Positions 41,556 through 53,476 are shown, counted from the stretch's first letter. The stretch is DNA of 64,000 nt from Plotosus lineatus (GCA_024760905.1 CM045735.1:10783249-10847248), one strand, 5' to 3'. A program made the numbers and translations. Notes: generated from the letters alone by a model not told the origin.

Positions 41556-44500
41556 TATACACACACTCTCTCTTGCCCAGCGTTTGCTGAGATAGCCTCC
41601 TTGTGACCCTATTCAAGATTAAGGAGCTCAGAAATTGAACTATTTATACTTCCCACAGCCCTGACAGGATTAAATGGTTTGACTGTGAGAGTGAGTGATG
41701 TGTGTGTGGGTGTGGGTGTGTGTGTGTTTGGGGGTGTGTGTGGGTGTGGTGTGTGTTTGGGGGTGTGTGGGGGTGTGGTGTGTGTGTGTGTGTGTGGGTG
41801 TATGTGTGTGGGTGTGTGTGGGTATGGGTGGGGGTGGGGTGTGTGTGTGTGGGGGTGCGTGTGTGTGTGTGTGTGTTTGGGGGTGTGTGGGGTGTGGGGT
41901 GTGTGTGTGTGTGGGTGGGTGTGTGTTTTGGGGTGTGTGGGGTGTGTGTGTGTGTGTGTGGGGTGGGGGTGGGGGTGTGGGGTGTGTGGGGGGGGGTTTG
42001 TGCGTGCGTGTGTGTGTGTGTGTGTGTGTGTGAAAATTTCACAAATATAAATGATGAGCTGAGAACCATAGAGGTCAACCGCCCCCAAAATGAGATGAGC
42101 CCTGCTGTTAAATTACCAAAAACATGTAGTTACCTTCATCTTCTATATGAGCTTAAATCATATTGTGAGCATTATCCCTGATTTTTTTTTTTTTTTTGCA
42201 ACATATTTCATGTAATTTTTCTCAAAACCAGTCTTCCGTTGGTCAGACCACTCTGGTTCTCAGCCCTTCGTATAAAAACTATAAAACAGGGCACCGGTAA
42301 ATGTATAAAATATATTTAAAAAAATAAATACACTATTTTTAAACAACAGGAAGTGGATGTTAGTTGAAAGGATCATGGCATAAATAAAATTATACGGACA
42401 ATAGACTGGATAATGTACCTCGACCAGCTTTCCACCACTGATCTCGACTATATGGTTGTAGTTGGGAAACTGTGTCCTCAGCTTGTCCCCTTCCATGGTG
42501 ACGGTTGCCTGGTGATAAGAATAAATCCCATTCACACATCATATAATAGATTCTCTTTCAGAAATAATCTAAATCAATCATCTGCATTCAGTGCTGTGAG
42601 GATGTCTTGCTGAGCTGTAATGCCTGAGTGTACATAAATATTCAGCAGATCTTTATTTCTGACGATCTCCAATAGCCAGTATTTATTTATTTATTTATTT
42701 TGTTTTAGAGTTGTTTCAAGAGGAAGTGTCTTAATTTTACCTTAAACTTCTTTCCTCCGATGGTCTCCATGTCACACTCTTTGCCAATCACAAATCTGTT
42801 GGTAAGGCTGTGTCCGGCTGGATAATGCTGAGTCCAAATGAAGTCCTCACCATTCTGAACCACCTCTGTCATCATTTTATAATCACGACCTTTCTCTATC
42901 ACGTCAGCAGGGATACCTGGAGGTATAAAATAAAAGTGTAATCTTACAACAAATACACTAAAATTATTATTTAAAAAAAACAAAAACGTGCCTTCACTTA
43001 TGGTAGGAAAGTTGGCGGATGAAAAAATTGCACATTCACCGCAAACATTCGCCGCTCCATCAGATACTAGCTTTAAGGATACGCAAGCATTTATACTCGG
43101 TTATGTTTCTCATTTATACTCATCGACCCCTCACGAGTTCATTCAAACTGAACATAGTTGATTATGATCTGTTATGAATTTACCTACAAACAACAACAAA
43201 ATATATATAGGGATCTCTCACTTTCCGCGGTTAATTGGAACCGAGATCCCTCCGCGACTGCCGATTTCCGCAAAGTAGGATCGAACCCCCCCACTGACGT
43301 ATACATACATGTACTAGTATATGTGTATATAATATCAATAAATACATATTCACTGCTATAAATGCTTATAATAACAATTAGAAATTCAAAAATAATGCAT
43401 ACGATGTAAATAAAATATACATACACACACATACAGACGCGCACGCACACACTGAGATGCGCGCATCATATAAAAGTGTAAGTAGTTTTGTTGGGGGGTT
43501 TTGGGTTGGATTTTTTTTGTTTTGTTTTTGTTTATTTGGGGTTTTTTGTTGCATAACTGGCCTTGTTTTTGTGGCATTTGCCTTATCGTTTCCCATATTC
43601 TTCCATAATTGCCTTATTTTTTAATTCGATCAATATTAAAAAAAAAAAGTGATGCACTGAAGCAGCATGAATTGAAAATTGAAATTGAATGTTTAGCATA
43701 TATTATCGTGGGTTCACACTGGAGCACAATGTTTGCCATCTCCACAATTTAAGAGCGTCATGAGGCGCATAGGAGGGTCATGGGATAGAAAAAAAAGGTA
43801 AAATCTGTTTGGCTTTTTACACCCAAGCCTAGCAGTTCATCAGGCCGGTGCATATCCCCGGTTTCCGTAGCGTGAAGCGAATAGGAGTTCAACCCCTCCT
43901 GGATGGGACACTAGTCCATTGTAGGTTACCTTCCCAGTATATTTTTACTGGTACCATTTATACTGCTGGGTGAACAGAGGCACACTTGTGGTTGAGACCC
44001 TGCCCAGGGGTCTAAGCACAGTGGGGGTCTAACTGGGATTTGAACACACAACCTCCCGATCATGGCACAGCACCATAACCATTACACCACAAAGCCCATG
44101 CCATGGGATAGAATCATGATGATATTAAGGGAACTTGGATCATTGGTGATGATCGTGCTGATCGCCACAATTCATGTGGCGTATTACGATTTGAGAAAAA
44201 TCATCAAGTAGAGGCGACAGATATTAACAGACCTTGATGTGCCACTGTGTAGAATATTGATGAACTTGGAAACACGATTCCTGCAAGTTTCATCTTTTAG
44301 ATGCACCCTGCCACCTTATTATATTCCAGTCGTGCTCCAAGCGTGCTCATAAATCATGGAGCGCAACGTTTTTTTTGTTTGTTTTTTTTTATAAATTGTA
44401 GATAATATTCTATATTATTTTACATCGAGATGTTCATGTGATGGACAGCACGGTGGTGTAATGGTTAGCATGTCTGCCTCATAGCAAGAAGGCACTGAGT

Positions 44501-44997
44501 TCTGAAGGTGCTGGAGTAGCGATCCTAAGGTTGGAGGTTCAAGCCCCAATATCAACAGTTGTCCCTGCTGTCCCCCCAGTGCATCTAACTGGGTTATCAA
44601 GGGCGGCCATGTCTCTCACTGTCTATGGTGAGAGGTTCATGTAAAGGAACCATTTCCGACTTTCATCAAGAGTAGTTGTACAGCACGTTTCTGCCCTGCG
44701 ATGGAAAGGCAAGCTGTCCAGGGTCTACTCTGCCCTCATCCAGAGTCGGCTGAGATGGGGGCCAGCCTCCCTGTCACCATAATTAAATTAACTGATTCAG
44801 AAAATGAATGAATATATATATATCAACAGCTCATATCTCAGTCAGCGCTCAACATTATTCTAAAAAACTGATTTATTCCTAAAAAAAAAAACAGTTTACA
44901 GCTCTAGTTACAAATAGAAAAATCACTTACTCAGAAGTTTGCAGAATTCTTCATATCCCTGCTGACTTTCTGTCTCCCACTTGCCAGAGAAAGCCAT
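41346..44997 (-). CDS. fabp6: fabp6, ileal bile-acid-binding protein (gastrotropin)
   Basis: Join on the minus strand of 44931-44997, 42741-42916, 42419-42508 and 41346-41408: 67, 176, 90 and 63 bp, 131 codons plus TAA. This is the invariant four-exon plan of the FABP family with all phases consistent. It starts MAFSGKWETES (the family signature NGKW/SGKW), continues IPADVIEKGRDYKMMTE, then WTQHYPAGHSLTNRFVIGKE and GGKKFK, then MEGDKLRTQFPNY and VEISGGKLVE, and ends GPVVLVRVSKKL. FABP6 is a small cytosolic beta-barrel that carries bile acids in ileal enterocytes. Neighbours (ccnjl, pwwp2a) match human synteny and exclude other FABP paralogues. Confidence 0.96.
41466..41556. repeat. (GT)n(AT)n microsatellite in fabp6 intron 3
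   Basis: GT units turning into about 22 AT units, roughly 60 bp upstream of exon 4 in transcript sense. Confidence 0.95.
41690..42032. repeat. G-rich GT/GGGTGT minisatellite in fabp6 intron 3
   Basis: About 340 bp of GTGTGT, GGGTGTG and TTTGGGGGTG units, nearly all G and T on the + strand (C and A in the transcript). Long frames through it are artefacts. Confidence 0.96.
42419..42508 (-). CDS. fabp6: fabp6 exon 3
   Basis: 90 bp, acceptor TATCACCAG, donor GAG|GTACAT. Encodes residues 82-111. Confidence 0.96.
42741..42916 (-). CDS. fabp6: fabp6 exon 2
   Basis: 176 bp, acceptor CCTCCAG, donor AAG|GTAAAA. Encodes residues 23-81. Confidence 0.96.
42917..43208. other. fabp6 intron 1, unassigned
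   Basis: Nothing recognised. Confidence 0.5.
43209..43675 (+). mobile_element. M1 MITE (copy 5) in fabp6 intron 1
   Basis: Starts AGGGATCTCTCACTTTCCGC and runs to GATGCACTGAAGCAGCATGA; the terminal repeat on the right is eroded. Confidence 0.82.
43711..44375. mobile_element. old TIR element split by a SINE, fabp6 intron 1
   Basis: The left side has TTCACACTGGAGCAC and the right side TTCCAGTCGTGCTCC. The ends resemble those of the 28746-29446 element. A family C SINE (43791-44101) is inserted. Boundaries are approximate. Confidence 0.5.
43791..44101 (-). mobile_element. SINE-like repeat, family C, with 12-bp TSD
   Basis: Reverse copy (AGGTTACCTTCCCAGTATAT, GGATGGGACACTAGTCCAT). CATGGGATAGAA repeats at 43779-43790 and 44102-44113 as the target-site duplication. 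The tRNA-like head is at the right (GGATTTGAACACACAACC). Confidence 0.85.
44443..44815 (+). mobile_element. composite SINE with two joined heads
   Basis: A family D head (CACGGTGGTGTAATGGTTAG to AAGAAGGCACTGAGTTC) runs into the second half of the other head (GGTGCTGGAGTAGCGATCC, GGTTCAAGCCCC), then the common body and the alternative tail (CAGAAAATGAATGAA). It lies in fabp6 intron 1. Confidence 0.75.
44931..44997 (-). CDS. fabp6: fabp6 exon 1
   Basis: ATG at 44997-44995 in the context GCCATGG. Encodes residues 1-22 and the first base of codon 23. Donor GA|GTAAGT. Confidence 0.95.
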
Positions 44998-45077
44998 GGC
45001 TGAATAGTGATGATGTCAGTGGCGAGTGAACGGACGGCTGATTTTAGAAGCAAGTGCATGTGGATGAATTTCCTCTG

Positions 45078-45085
45078 CTTAAATA
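45078..45085 (-). promoter_or_regulatory. fabp6 TATA-like box
   Basis: TATTTAAG on the minus strand about 80 bp before the ATG, a spacing that would leave a 5' UTR of about 50 bases. AT-rich motifs (TTTATGGC near 45150, CTAATTAATTAG near 45219) could bind homeodomain factors; this is inference. Confidence 0.55.
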
Positions 45086-45258
45086 CACATCACTTCCTGC
45101 TGACTCCACAACTTTATGACATGAATACAGCACTGTCATAATTTAGCCATAAACCTGAACAGTTGTATGATGGCAAAACATCAAGTCGTTAAGATTTTGT
45201 CCGTGAGGTTGCTCACCCTAATTAATTAGTGACTAGAGAGCTGTAATGAATGACGTCA

Positions 45259-46200
45259 CAGGGCTGCCAACCAGGCAAAGTACCATTTTGTAGTCAATAA
45301 ACCAAAAATTTGTATTTTGAGCTGACAATTAGTACAGTATTCGTAATAGACAAAATTAATACTCAAATTAGGATTCCACAAAATTCCATACATGGACATA
45401 CAGGTTACCTTTGTCAAATTTTACTTCATTTTGAATTAATAATGAAACAACAACAATTTGAGAAATCCAGGATTATTTGATATAATTCTACTGGTGTTAT
45501 AAAATAGAATGTAATATGTCATAATTATTATGATATATTGCATATTTATTATTATATTATGTACGACTCTAAATGATATTAGATATCAGTGTTTATAAAT
45601 AACAAGTCAGAGAGTTCAGGACAAGAAAAAAGTTATAAAGTAAGCAAACCGGTCGCTAGCTGGCTACGTCTGCCTCCCTTTATATGTGTTTTAATATCAA
45701 AAACGCCCGAACGCGCAATGCTAAATTTCGCATTGCACATAGTGCAAAATGCCATGTATCTATCATGCTTCTTAATAAATGGATAAGTTATTGACTATTC
45801 CAATAAAATTCTCGCTTTCTTTCCGTCGCCATTTTGTGTTTCCGACAACCGTTCAATGATTGGCTCTGGTTACCACGGAGACATGTAAGATAGCCGCTGA
45901 TTCGTGGAAATCGACCTACCTTGCTGCCGATTAATGAATCACGTGTTAAAATACAACAGTAACTCACTTCCGTGAGATTATCACAAGACTTGGCTTTGCT
46001 GGGAAGGTAAACTTGTAAACATGGATCAAATTTGATGCAATTCATCAGAATTATTGATAAAATATTGTCAAATAAAATTGAAAGGAGCATATTTTCCTGG
46101 AAGTTTGAAATTTGTATTAATGTAGAAATTAATCGTATTACCATATTTTACGTTATTTTTCGTAGGAAAACAGATAAATTCGTACAAGTTGGCAGCCCTG
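45259..46200. mobile_element. 942-bp TIR element upstream of fabp6
   Basis: The left end, CAGGGCTGCCAACCAGGCAA, pairs with the right end (AGTTGGCAGCCCTG). The interior has no transposase I recognise. It starts about 260 bp upstream of the fabp6 ATG. Flanks do not show a clean duplication, so the superfamily is open. Confidence 0.65.
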
Positions 46201-46343
46201 ACTTGACTCACTTTCCTCTGGACTATTATAGTACTGTGAGCTGAAAAATTCCATTTGAGCAGTCATTTTTTTCCTTTTTAAAATAAATAAATACTATATA
46301 GAAACACCCTGCATTACAGTATTATATCCTACTTAATAATATA

Positions 46344-47162
46344 CAGTGGTACCTCACCTTACGAAAGTCTCGCCAAACGAAAAATTCAAGTTACGAAAAG
46401 CATTTTCCTAAAATTTTTGTCTCAGGATACAAAACAAATTCACGTTATGAAAGCACCATCTTAAAAATTCAAACGAGCCATTCAAACATTACAATGCGCC
46501 ATTCAAACATTCAAACAATGCACAAGCTGCTCTCCCATCGATAACGTTCAAGCATCCCGCCCCACTGGCCTCCCATTGGCTAACAACTGAGCTGTCGTTC
46601 ATGTCACCTTCACTCGAGCGCCATCTTGGACAGGTCCACCTGACGCCATCTTGGACAGGGATCCCACTGCCTAGGAGGAATGACGCAGCTACTTCCCATT
46701 GCCTATTATAGAGCTGAATCCACCATGATGCTTTTCGTGTAAAGGACAGAGTTACTGTTGTTTTATGCTTTATTTCTTGACTCAGGCTTTTAACCTTCTA
46801 TAAACATTTGTAAGATTATAACTCTGCTAAGAAGACATGGTCAACATGCGAGCGCACACACACACACAAACACACACACACGTGTTTGAGTTCCGGTGCG
46901 AGTGAAAAGAGGAAGCGGTCTCTTGATATTGCAAAGGAATATGGCCAAACCCATCTACCATCAGTACGATATTGAAGCAGAAGGAGGTCTTAAAAGGTAT
47001 GTATTTATAATTTTTAAAGGCTTTAGGCGGTAGTTTTGGGGGCCTTGGAACGAACATGTAAAAACATCAGTTTTACATATAAAATGCGGCTCAACTTACG
47101 AAAAATGCAGGTTACGAAAAAAACTCTGAAACGGATTAATTTCGTAAGGTGAGGTACCACTG
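46344..47162. mobile_element. Tigger-like element with near-perfect TIRs
   Basis: CAGTGGTACCTCACCTTACG at the left and its exact inverse (CGTAAGGTGAGGTACCACTG) at the right; TA precedes the left end. Inner TTACGAAAA copies match the element at 4285-5120. GCCATCTTGGACAGG is repeated in tandem at about 46621-46660. Confidence 0.85.
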
Positions 47163-47559
47163 CATACTACACTGTATTATGAAAATTATATATTATTGCT
47201 GGCTAGGACCTCCCCTTTGTCTGAAAACAGCCTTGACTCTGTTGCATAAATTCCACAAGCTCTTCGTCATCACACAATTTCCGATTTTTGTGCACTATTA
47301 TGCTGTGAATCTCTCATGCTACCACACCCTTAAGCTTTCCAAACATTACTCAGACCAGGCTACTTTCCCTTCAGACTACAGCTGTATAGCCCTGGGTTCA
47401 GAAAGCCTCATTTTTTTTTTTCTGTTCTCGGTTACCAGAAGTGGAACCCTGCCTGAAGTGGTCTTCTACTGTTGTAGCCCATCCACCATATGGTTTGACG
47501 TTGTTCATGCATAAAGTCATTCTTTACCTCCCTCCCTCACTCACTGACTACAGTAATTA
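47163..47559. other. intergenic, possible old repeat
   Basis: No gene recognised. The GGTCTTCTACTGTTGTAGCC area resembles a dispersed fish repeat, but I cannot name it. Confidence 0.35.
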
Positions 47560-47822
47560 ACTGATTGATTGACTGAGTGACTGAATGACAGACAATTCCA
47601 CGGCTGACACACACAACCACTCATACTCACACCCAGCAACAATTTGGAGCAGCCTATTTGCCTAATGTGAATGTATTTGGACTATGGGAGAAGATTGGAG
47701 TTCCCAGAGGAAACCTATGCAGGCATGGGAAGAACATGCAAACTCTACATTGAAATACCTTCCCTGCGTCCTCGACTTGAACCCAGGACGTTCTTGCAGT
47801 GAAATAGACGTCCTAACAGTAT
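47560..47822 (-). mobile_element. SINE family D, reverse
   Basis: Retains AACAATTTGGAGCAGCCTAT, GAACATGCAAACTCTACATT and CTTGAACCCAGGACGTTCTT (head). Confidence 0.7.
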
Positions 47823-47996
47823 AATAAACATTAATGTTATGTCTACTTGCAAAATTCTCTACTTATTTTACCATACAATGTAGCCAGATTATTGTTAATA
47901 AAGTTTGTTTCATGGTAATAATATATAATGACCTTTATATGTATAAATGAAATGTATTTTTATAGATCTATATTTATAAAATATAGAATGTATCAT

Positions 47997-48346
47997 GTGG
48001 CATGTGGTGGTCTAGTGGTATAAGGTGCCGGATCGCTGATCCAAAGGTTGGGGGTTCGAGTCCCACTCTCCATAAGGTTGTCACTGTCCCCCCCCAGTGC
48101 AGCTAACTGGGTTATCAAAGGCCGGCCATGTCTCTCACTGTCTATGGTGTGAGGCATGTAAAAGAACCATTGCTGACTTTCGACAAGAGTAGGCTGCAAA
48201 GCCATCAGTGTGTTTCCGCCCTGCGATGGCCTGGTGAGCTGTCCAGGGTGTACTCTGCCCTCGCCCTGAGTTGGCTGGGATGGGCACCAGCCTCCCCACG
48301 ACCCTAATTAGGATGAAGCGGTTACAGAAAATGAACTGAACTGATG
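47997..48346 (+). mobile_element. SINE with alternative tail, 12-bp TSD
   Basis: Complete tRNA-like head and body but the tail is ACCCTAATTAGGATGAAGCG then GTTACAGAAAATGA. AGAATGTATCAT repeats on both sides (47985-47996 and 48347-48358). Confidence 0.92.
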
Positions 48347-48577
48347 AGAATGTATCATAATGTTAGCTTGCTAGGATTTGTTGGCTATTTGGCTTCCACA
48401 TCATAACTTATAGCTAATTATTAGTTAGCTTGCTAATGATGTTTTTTAATTATCTTATATAATGTCTAGTTTAACATTAGCTATCAGTCGGTTAGCCTAG
48501 AAGCTACTCAAGTGAAATAGATTCTACTGGAGAAGAAACATTAGCTAGGCTAACATTTTATAGCTTGTGTTTATTGT

Positions 48578-48830
48578 AGGGTGACACGGTTGTGTGGTGG
48601 TGAGCACAACGACCCCACAGCAAGAAGGAAACAGGTTTGAGTTCCAGACTCAGCAAGGGCATTTCTGTGGGGAGGTTATGTTGTATCTCCATGTTTGAGT
48701 GAGTTTCCTCTGGGTACTCTGGTTTCCTTCCAGTGAAGGAATTCAAAGACATTCACATTCGGCTAACTTGAGGATCCAAAGTACCCTGAGCTGTAAGTGT
48801 GAATGGTTGTTAGTTAGGCAATAATAGCAT
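48578..48830 (+). mobile_element. SINE family D
   Basis: Head GTGTGGTGGTGAGCACAACG with B box GGTTTGAGTTCCAG, then the GTTTCCTCTGGGTACTCTGG body and a truncated tail. Confidence 0.75.
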
Positions 48831-49850
48831 AGTAACACCAAATGCTATTGGTTACTGATTTGTGGTTTTTGGTAATTGTGGCAACTGGTAAGTAAGTTGG
48901 ATTCTTTAGCAGGACTTTCTTTATTTTTTATTTTTTTGTTATTAACACGTTTACTACATCAGTGATGCTGACTAAACATAATATTGGTTGTGGTTGAGGC
49001 AAAGCCAGAGGAAGCCACTTTTTAACCTTGTAAGATCTGTAGAGAGACCATAGGTTCTTTAGACATTGAACAGAGCACACTGGATAGTCTGTGCAAGCTT
49101 GTTGTTTCAGTATGTTGTACACAATCAGTAAATTATCGCTAATATGCTGTCAAGTGTGAAAACTAACCAGATGGATATACCTCATAATTTCATAATAAAC
49201 ATGACTCAGTCTCCGATTGAATGATATGCTGATCACAAACAGGACTAATGTGACATTGTTTGATGGCTCATTTATCCAAAATTAAATATCCTTGAAATGT
49301 TTAAGATTCTAATCTTCAGTTAATTGCCATTAAATTCGTATTTTTGGCTCTTTGCACTCAGGTCACAGCTTGTGTATAACCGTCAGGTCAGTGCCCTTCA
49401 CCACAAAGAACTCAGTGCCAGTTAATTGTGGATTACAACTCTAATTGCAACATAGCTTCAGTTTGTTTAAGGAAACTAAAATGCTGTCCTCCTTCTTTAT
49501 GTCAATAAAGCCCCTATCATATACACCACAACAGATATATAACAGGTCCATTACAGAAAATTTCGGAAACTCCTGGGGCACTTGTGGGCGTGTCATAAAA
49601 GACTCACCTGCTATGCAACAGGAAATGCAGTCATAGACTCCTGCGATGGAGTTTTGGATATGTTTGGAATTTTTCCATATCATACGCTCGACATCTGGTC
49701 CATTTCTTAGGTTTTTTGTGCTATTCCCTACAATATCCTGTGTGCTCAGGACCGTACATCAGTGTGCGTAGAATCTTTCGAGTTTCTTATAATAGTCCTA
49801 TAATTTCCCCTTGTTAAACTTATTGGACATTCTTATAAACCATTTTATCA
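48831..49850. other. intergenic, unassigned
   Basis: No gene or repeat recognised. Confidence 0.4.
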
Positions 49851-49854
49851 GGCG

Positions 49855-50012
49855 ATGGGTTCCGGATCTGAGGGTTAGCAGTTCAATCCCCAGTATCGCC
49901 ACTGTTGGGCCCTTGAGCAAGGCCCTTAACCGTCAGTTATATGCTCAGTTGTATAAAAAAAAAATGATAATTTTAAGATACTCTGGATAAGAGCATCTGT
50001 CAAATTTGTTTC
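49855..50012 (+). mobile_element. SINE, GGATAAGAGC(G/A)TCTG tail family
   Basis: B-box-like AGCAGTTCAATCCCCAG, then GCCCTTGAGCAAGGCCCTTA and the tail CTCTGGATAAGAGCATCTGT, a widespread fish SINE type. Confidence 0.7.
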
Positions 50013-50074
50013 ACATACACAACCATTCAGATCGACACTCAAACTAAGGGGCAATTTGCTATAATTAGTTAGAC

Positions 50075-50787
50075 CAGTGCTTCTCAAATAGTGGGGCGCG
50101 CCCCCCTGGGGGGGCGCGATGGGATGCTGAGGGGGGCGCGTGTGACCCAAGAGAACATGCTTTTTTTCCGCCGTACTACAAGAAAGTGTAATTGCACATC
50201 CACTCCAGTAGTTGGCAGTGGCGCCCTCATTGCACATTGAGCAGGAGCTGAGAGTTGCAGTGTCATGCTTCAAACCTAGCTTTGAGAAGCTGTGCGCTGC
50301 AAAACGTGCTCATTGTAGCCATTAATCTTGGCTTCCTCATTTTGAGAAAAAAAAAAATCAGCACAAATTGTTCTATTTGTTCTTGTTTTGTAGGTTAAAG
50401 TGTTTATATATTGTGCTCCTGAGTTAATGTTTCTGAAGTCAATTTGAATTAATTATTTATTGATTTTATTTTCAGCAGCAAATGGTGTGGTAAGTTTGTC
50501 AAAAATGTAACAAGGATATTATTATTTTTAAATTTAAGGCAAATTGATGCACTTTCTTTTACAGACTAATAAAAATGTTAAAGTTATTCTTGTAAGTTGA
50601 ACTATATCTCTTTCTTTTGTTTTATTTATGTTAACAAGGATACGATATAATGAAGAGATATACCTGTAACTATATTATAGAAAAAAGTTATAATTTATAG
50701 TTGCGGCGGAAAGTGGGTGGTGGGGGGGGCGCGAATTGTTTTCTTCTTGCTAGGGGGGGCGTAACAGAAAATAATTGAGAAGCACTG
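50075..50787. mobile_element. hAT-type non-autonomous element
   Basis: The left TIR, CAGTGCTTCTCAAATAGTGG, pairs with the right (AATTGAGAAGCACTG). GC-rich GGGGGGGCGCG blocks lie inside both ends. The flanks AGTTAGAC and CACTAGAG are degenerate 8-mers that fit the TCTAGA-centred target of hAT elements. Confidence 0.8.
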
Positions 50788-50789
50788 CA

Positions 50790-50942
50790 CTAGAGACAGT
50801 GAGAGACATGGCTGGCCTTTGATATCCCACCTAGCTCCACGGGGGGGTTTACAGCAGTGTCAACCCGTTGAGAATAGGGCTGGAACCCCCAACCTTAGGA
50901 TCAGTGATCCAGCACCTTGACTACCAGGTCATCACTGCCCAC
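50790..50942 (-). mobile_element. SINE head and part of body
   Basis: Reverse fragment with the tRNA-like head (AACCCCCAACCTTAGGATCA, GACTACCAGGTCATCACTGCC) and first part of the body, next to the hAT element. Confidence 0.75.
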
Positions 50943-51920
50943 TGTAAATATAAATTGGAATCGAAACAATAACATACATAATATCAGTCAACAAAGTGAC
51001 AACAGAAAACGACCAAAAATTAGCGGTGTGATTTAGCTCGCTGGATACCGTTAGCTGGCTAGTACTTAGCGCAGTTCGGTGTAGTATTGAACAAGATCCT
51101 GAAAAGAGAGAGCATTTACACGGCATTGCTTTTGCCTTCATAATTAACCTGTATGCTTTTGTGAAATACTTTAAATAATTTGCAAAGTTAGCCAGCTCGG
51201 TGATAAATGAGCCATAGCACGCTTGGATTTTGTACTGTGTTCTGCAGAAAACACACGAAGACAATCAGAGCTAAGAACAAATAGATCCAAGGACAAACGG
51301 GACTAAAAAGAATAGAGCTGATAACGCGGTAGAGGTTTTGCTTTTATTATACTCAGTACCTATAAATCTCATTAATGTTTTCAATAAAGTTTTTTTTATT
51401 CTCATATACTTCTGTACTGCTGAGGAAATTGTCATAAACGCAGGGGATCGTTACATTCTCACGGCCCCACACAGCCACATTACTCTTGTACTAAACTGTA
51501 TATGGCTGCAGCACTACTGAGAAGCAGCCTTGAATTCTTGTTGAATGAGCCACCAGAACTTAAATAGAGTAAACTATCTCTAGCATTCTATCCCGAAGAA
51601 AAAGAGTCAATCAGAGCGTTGCTTACAATGTTAGTATAGAACACGTGACTAATCAAATTCCTTCACTGATGCATACATAAGTACAGTATACAAGGCACTT
51701 TGTGCTGCAGTAAAAAAAAAAAAAAAAAAAAAATTGTGTGTTTTTGTGTTATTTGAGCCTAAAAATACACAACGTGAGCAGCATTTGACATTCAATCATT
51801 CAAAAACTGATCTCGTCTTATTGAAAGTAACTTCCCAGGAGCAGTCGGCACTGAGTTCCAGTTTGCTTGATGGGTTTTGTTTAGTGTCACAATGGTCATG
51901 TACCATGAAAAAAATACTTT
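50943..51920. other. intergenic, unassigned
   Basis: An A tract at 51709-51733; no gene recognised. Confidence 0.4.
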
Positions 51921-51921
51921 T

Positions 51922-51963
<42 letters not shown>

Positions 51964-51966
<3 letters not shown>

Positions 51967-53476
51967 TAGTCCTTCTAAAAAAATTTGCATATTGTGCTGA
52001 AGTTCATTATTTTCTGTAATGTACTGATTAAAATTAAACGTTCATATATTTTAGATTCATTGTTTTAATACTGATGATTTTGGCATACAGCTCATGAAAA
52101 CCCAAAATTCCTATCTCAAAAAATTAGCATATCATGTTCAGGTAGTCTAAACGAGCTATTAATCTAATCATCTGAATTAACTCTAAACACCTGCAAAAGA
52201 TTCCTGAGGCTTTTAAAAACTCCCAGCCTGGTTCATTACTCAAAACCGCAATCATGGGTAAGACCGCCGACCTGACTGCTGTCCAGAAGGCCATCATTGA
52301 CACCCTCAAGCAAGAGGGTAAGACACAGAAAGAAATCTCTGAGTGAATAGGCTGTTCCCAGAGTGCTCGATCAAGCCACCTCAGTGGGACGTCTGTGGGA
52401 AGGAAAAGGTGAAAGAAGGGCCGATTCCAGACCTTGGGGGACCTGTGGAAGCAGTGGACTGAGTTGGAGTAGAAACATCCAGAGCCACCGTGCACAGGCG
52501 TGTTCAGAAAATGGGCTACAGGTGCCGCATTCCCCAGTTCAAGCCACTTCTGAACCAGAAACAGCGGCAGAAGCGCCTGACCTGGGCTACAGAGAAGCAG
52601 CACTGGACTGTTGCTCAGTGGTCCAAAGTACTTTTTTCAGATGAAAGCAAATTTTGCATGTCATTCGGAAATCCAGGTGCCAGAGTCTGGAGGAAGACTG
52701 GGGAGAAGGAAATGCCAAAATGCCTGAAGTCCAGTGTCAAGTACCCACAGTCAGTGATGGTCTGGGGTGCCATGTCAGCTGCTGGTGTTGGTCCACTGTG
52801 TTTTATCAAGGGCGGGGTCAATGCAGCTAGATATCAGGAGATTTTGGAGCATTTCATGCTTCCATCTGCTGAAAAGCTTTATGGAGATGAAGATTTCATT
52901 TTTCAGCACGACCTGGCACCTGCTCACAGTGCCAAAACCACTGCTAAATGGTTTACTGACCATGGTATTACTGTGCTCAATTGGCCTGCCAACTCTCCTG
53001 ACCTGAAGCCCATAGAGAATCTGTGGGATATTGTGAAGAGAAAGTTGAGAGACACCAGACCCAACACTGTGGATGAGCTTAAGGCCGCTATCGAAGAATC
53101 CTGGGCCTCCGTAACACCTCAGCAGTGCCACAGGCCGATTGCCTCCATGCCACGCCGCATTGAAACAGTCATTTCTGCAAAAGGATTCCCCACCAAGTAT
53201 TGAGCACATAACTGAACATAATTATTTGAAGGTTGACTTTTTTGTATTAAAAACACTTTTTTTATTGGTCAGATGAAATATGCTAATTTTTTGAGATAGG
53301 AATTTTGGGTTTTCATGAGCTGTATGCCAAAATCATCAGTATTAAAACAATAAAAGACCTGAAATATTTCAGTTGGTGTGCAATTAATCTAAAATATATG
53401 AAAGTTTAATTTTTATCAGTACATTACAGAAAGTAATGAACGTTATCACAATATGCTAATTTTTTGAGAAGGACTA

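Noticed and set aside
41609..42181. Open frames of His-Thr-Pro or Cys-Val-Gly repeats
   Set aside because: Translation of the GT/GGGTGT minisatellite inside fabp6 intron 3.
46925..47000. Possible transposase remnant inside the 46344-47162 element
   Set aside because: A short stretch resembles a coding relic, but no motif could be established.
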